A stretch of 5,210 nucleotides of DNA from Candidatus Sungbacteria bacterium RIFCSPHIGHO2_02_FULL_52_23 (GTDB taxonomy: Bacteria > Patescibacteriota > Minisyncoccia > Sungbacterales > HO2-52-23). The stretch is taken from contig MHQM01000031.1 in NCBI GenBank assembly GCA_001820655.1, positions 1 to 5,210 of the forward strand, read 5' to 3'. The notes beneath the pieces were generated by a model. The model was not told where the DNA came from. It did no database searches and was given only the letters and a program-made list of their open reading frames with translations. A program made the position numbers and the translations under genes. Shown one piece after another: positions 5,084-5,210 of this stretch. Every line of letters starts with the position of its first letter. The stretch's first letter is position 1.

Positions 5084-5210
5084 ATGATGTTTGTTTTGAA
5101 ACAGGACAAATTTGAGGGGCCGCTTGAGCTTCTGCTTGAGCTGATTGAAGGCGAGAAGCTGCCGATTTCGGAGATTTCTCTGGCACGCGTGGCCGATGAG
5201 TATCTGACAT
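5084..5210 (+). CDS. scpA: Segregation and condensation protein A (5' part, cut by window end)
   Basis: The first 42 codons are present and run off the window edge. The N-terminal sequence FEGPLELLLELIEGEKLPIS followed by EISLARVADEYL matches the ScpA kleisin N-terminal signature (F.GPLDLLL.LI....L.I..I.I..I...YL). ScpA bridges the SMC ATPase heads and, with ScpB, forms the bacterial condensin that compacts and segregates the chromosome. Two ATG codons stand in tandem (5084 and 5087); a GTG at 5066 is in frame but less likely. The ribosome site is weak (GTGGG at 5076-5080). Preceded by the 40-bp palindrome with its extended -10, so it probably starts its own transcript; scpB would be expected downstream but is outside the window. 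Confidence 0.88.
   Translation, partial: MMFVLKQDKFEGPLELLLELIEGEKLPISEISLARVADEYLT

Overview
The window looks like chromosomal DNA of an uncultivated bacterium, most likely of the Candidate Phyla Radiation (Patescibacteria, Parcubacteria-like). This is inferred from the combination of genes: an archaeal/eukaryotic-type aspartyl-tRNA synthetase, a lone winged-helix protein with a PaaX/Cas2-like C-terminal domain of the kind common in those genomes, a large VGIGT-repeat fibre-like surface protein, and a compact layout. TGA is used as a stop by two genes, so the standard bacterial code applies; this argues against the TGA-recoding lineages (Gracilibacteria, Absconditabacteria). No rRNA, tRNA, CRISPR array or transposase is visible.

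Left part (1-1825): the 3' end of a long fibre/adhesin-like gene on the + strand has four VGIGT...KLDV repeats, a pyocin-knob-like segment and a cysteine-containing C-terminal module. It abuts, stop codon to stop codon with no spacer, a convergent - strand gene for a PHP-domain metal-dependent phosphoesterase. Middle (1826-2951): an AT-rich divergent intergenic region of about 180 bp, then a gene for a putative NYN/LabA-like (PIN-like fold) protein with an unrecognised C-terminal half, closed by a textbook terminator with a cUUCGg tetraloop. Next (3009-4322) is a complete aspS for a 437-aa archaeal-type, probably non-discriminating, aspartyl-tRNA synthetase.

Right part (4358-5210) is the most interesting. 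A gene for a 184-aa wHTH + PaaX/Cas2-like protein is bracketed by two long palindromes: an imperfect 42-bp one upstream and a perfect 40-bp one downstream. They share a 22-bp core (TATA, 2 nt, TACGATCGTA, 2 nt, TATA) in which the -10 hexamer of a putative promoter is embedded. The first lies just before the wHTH/Cas2-like gene and the second just before scpA (condensin kleisin subunit, truncated by the window end). The simplest reading is that the wHTH/Cas2-like protein is a dyad-binding regulator that controls itself and the scpA operon. The outer arms of the two palindromes differ in sequence but each keeps its self-complementarity, so a hairpin role is also possible.
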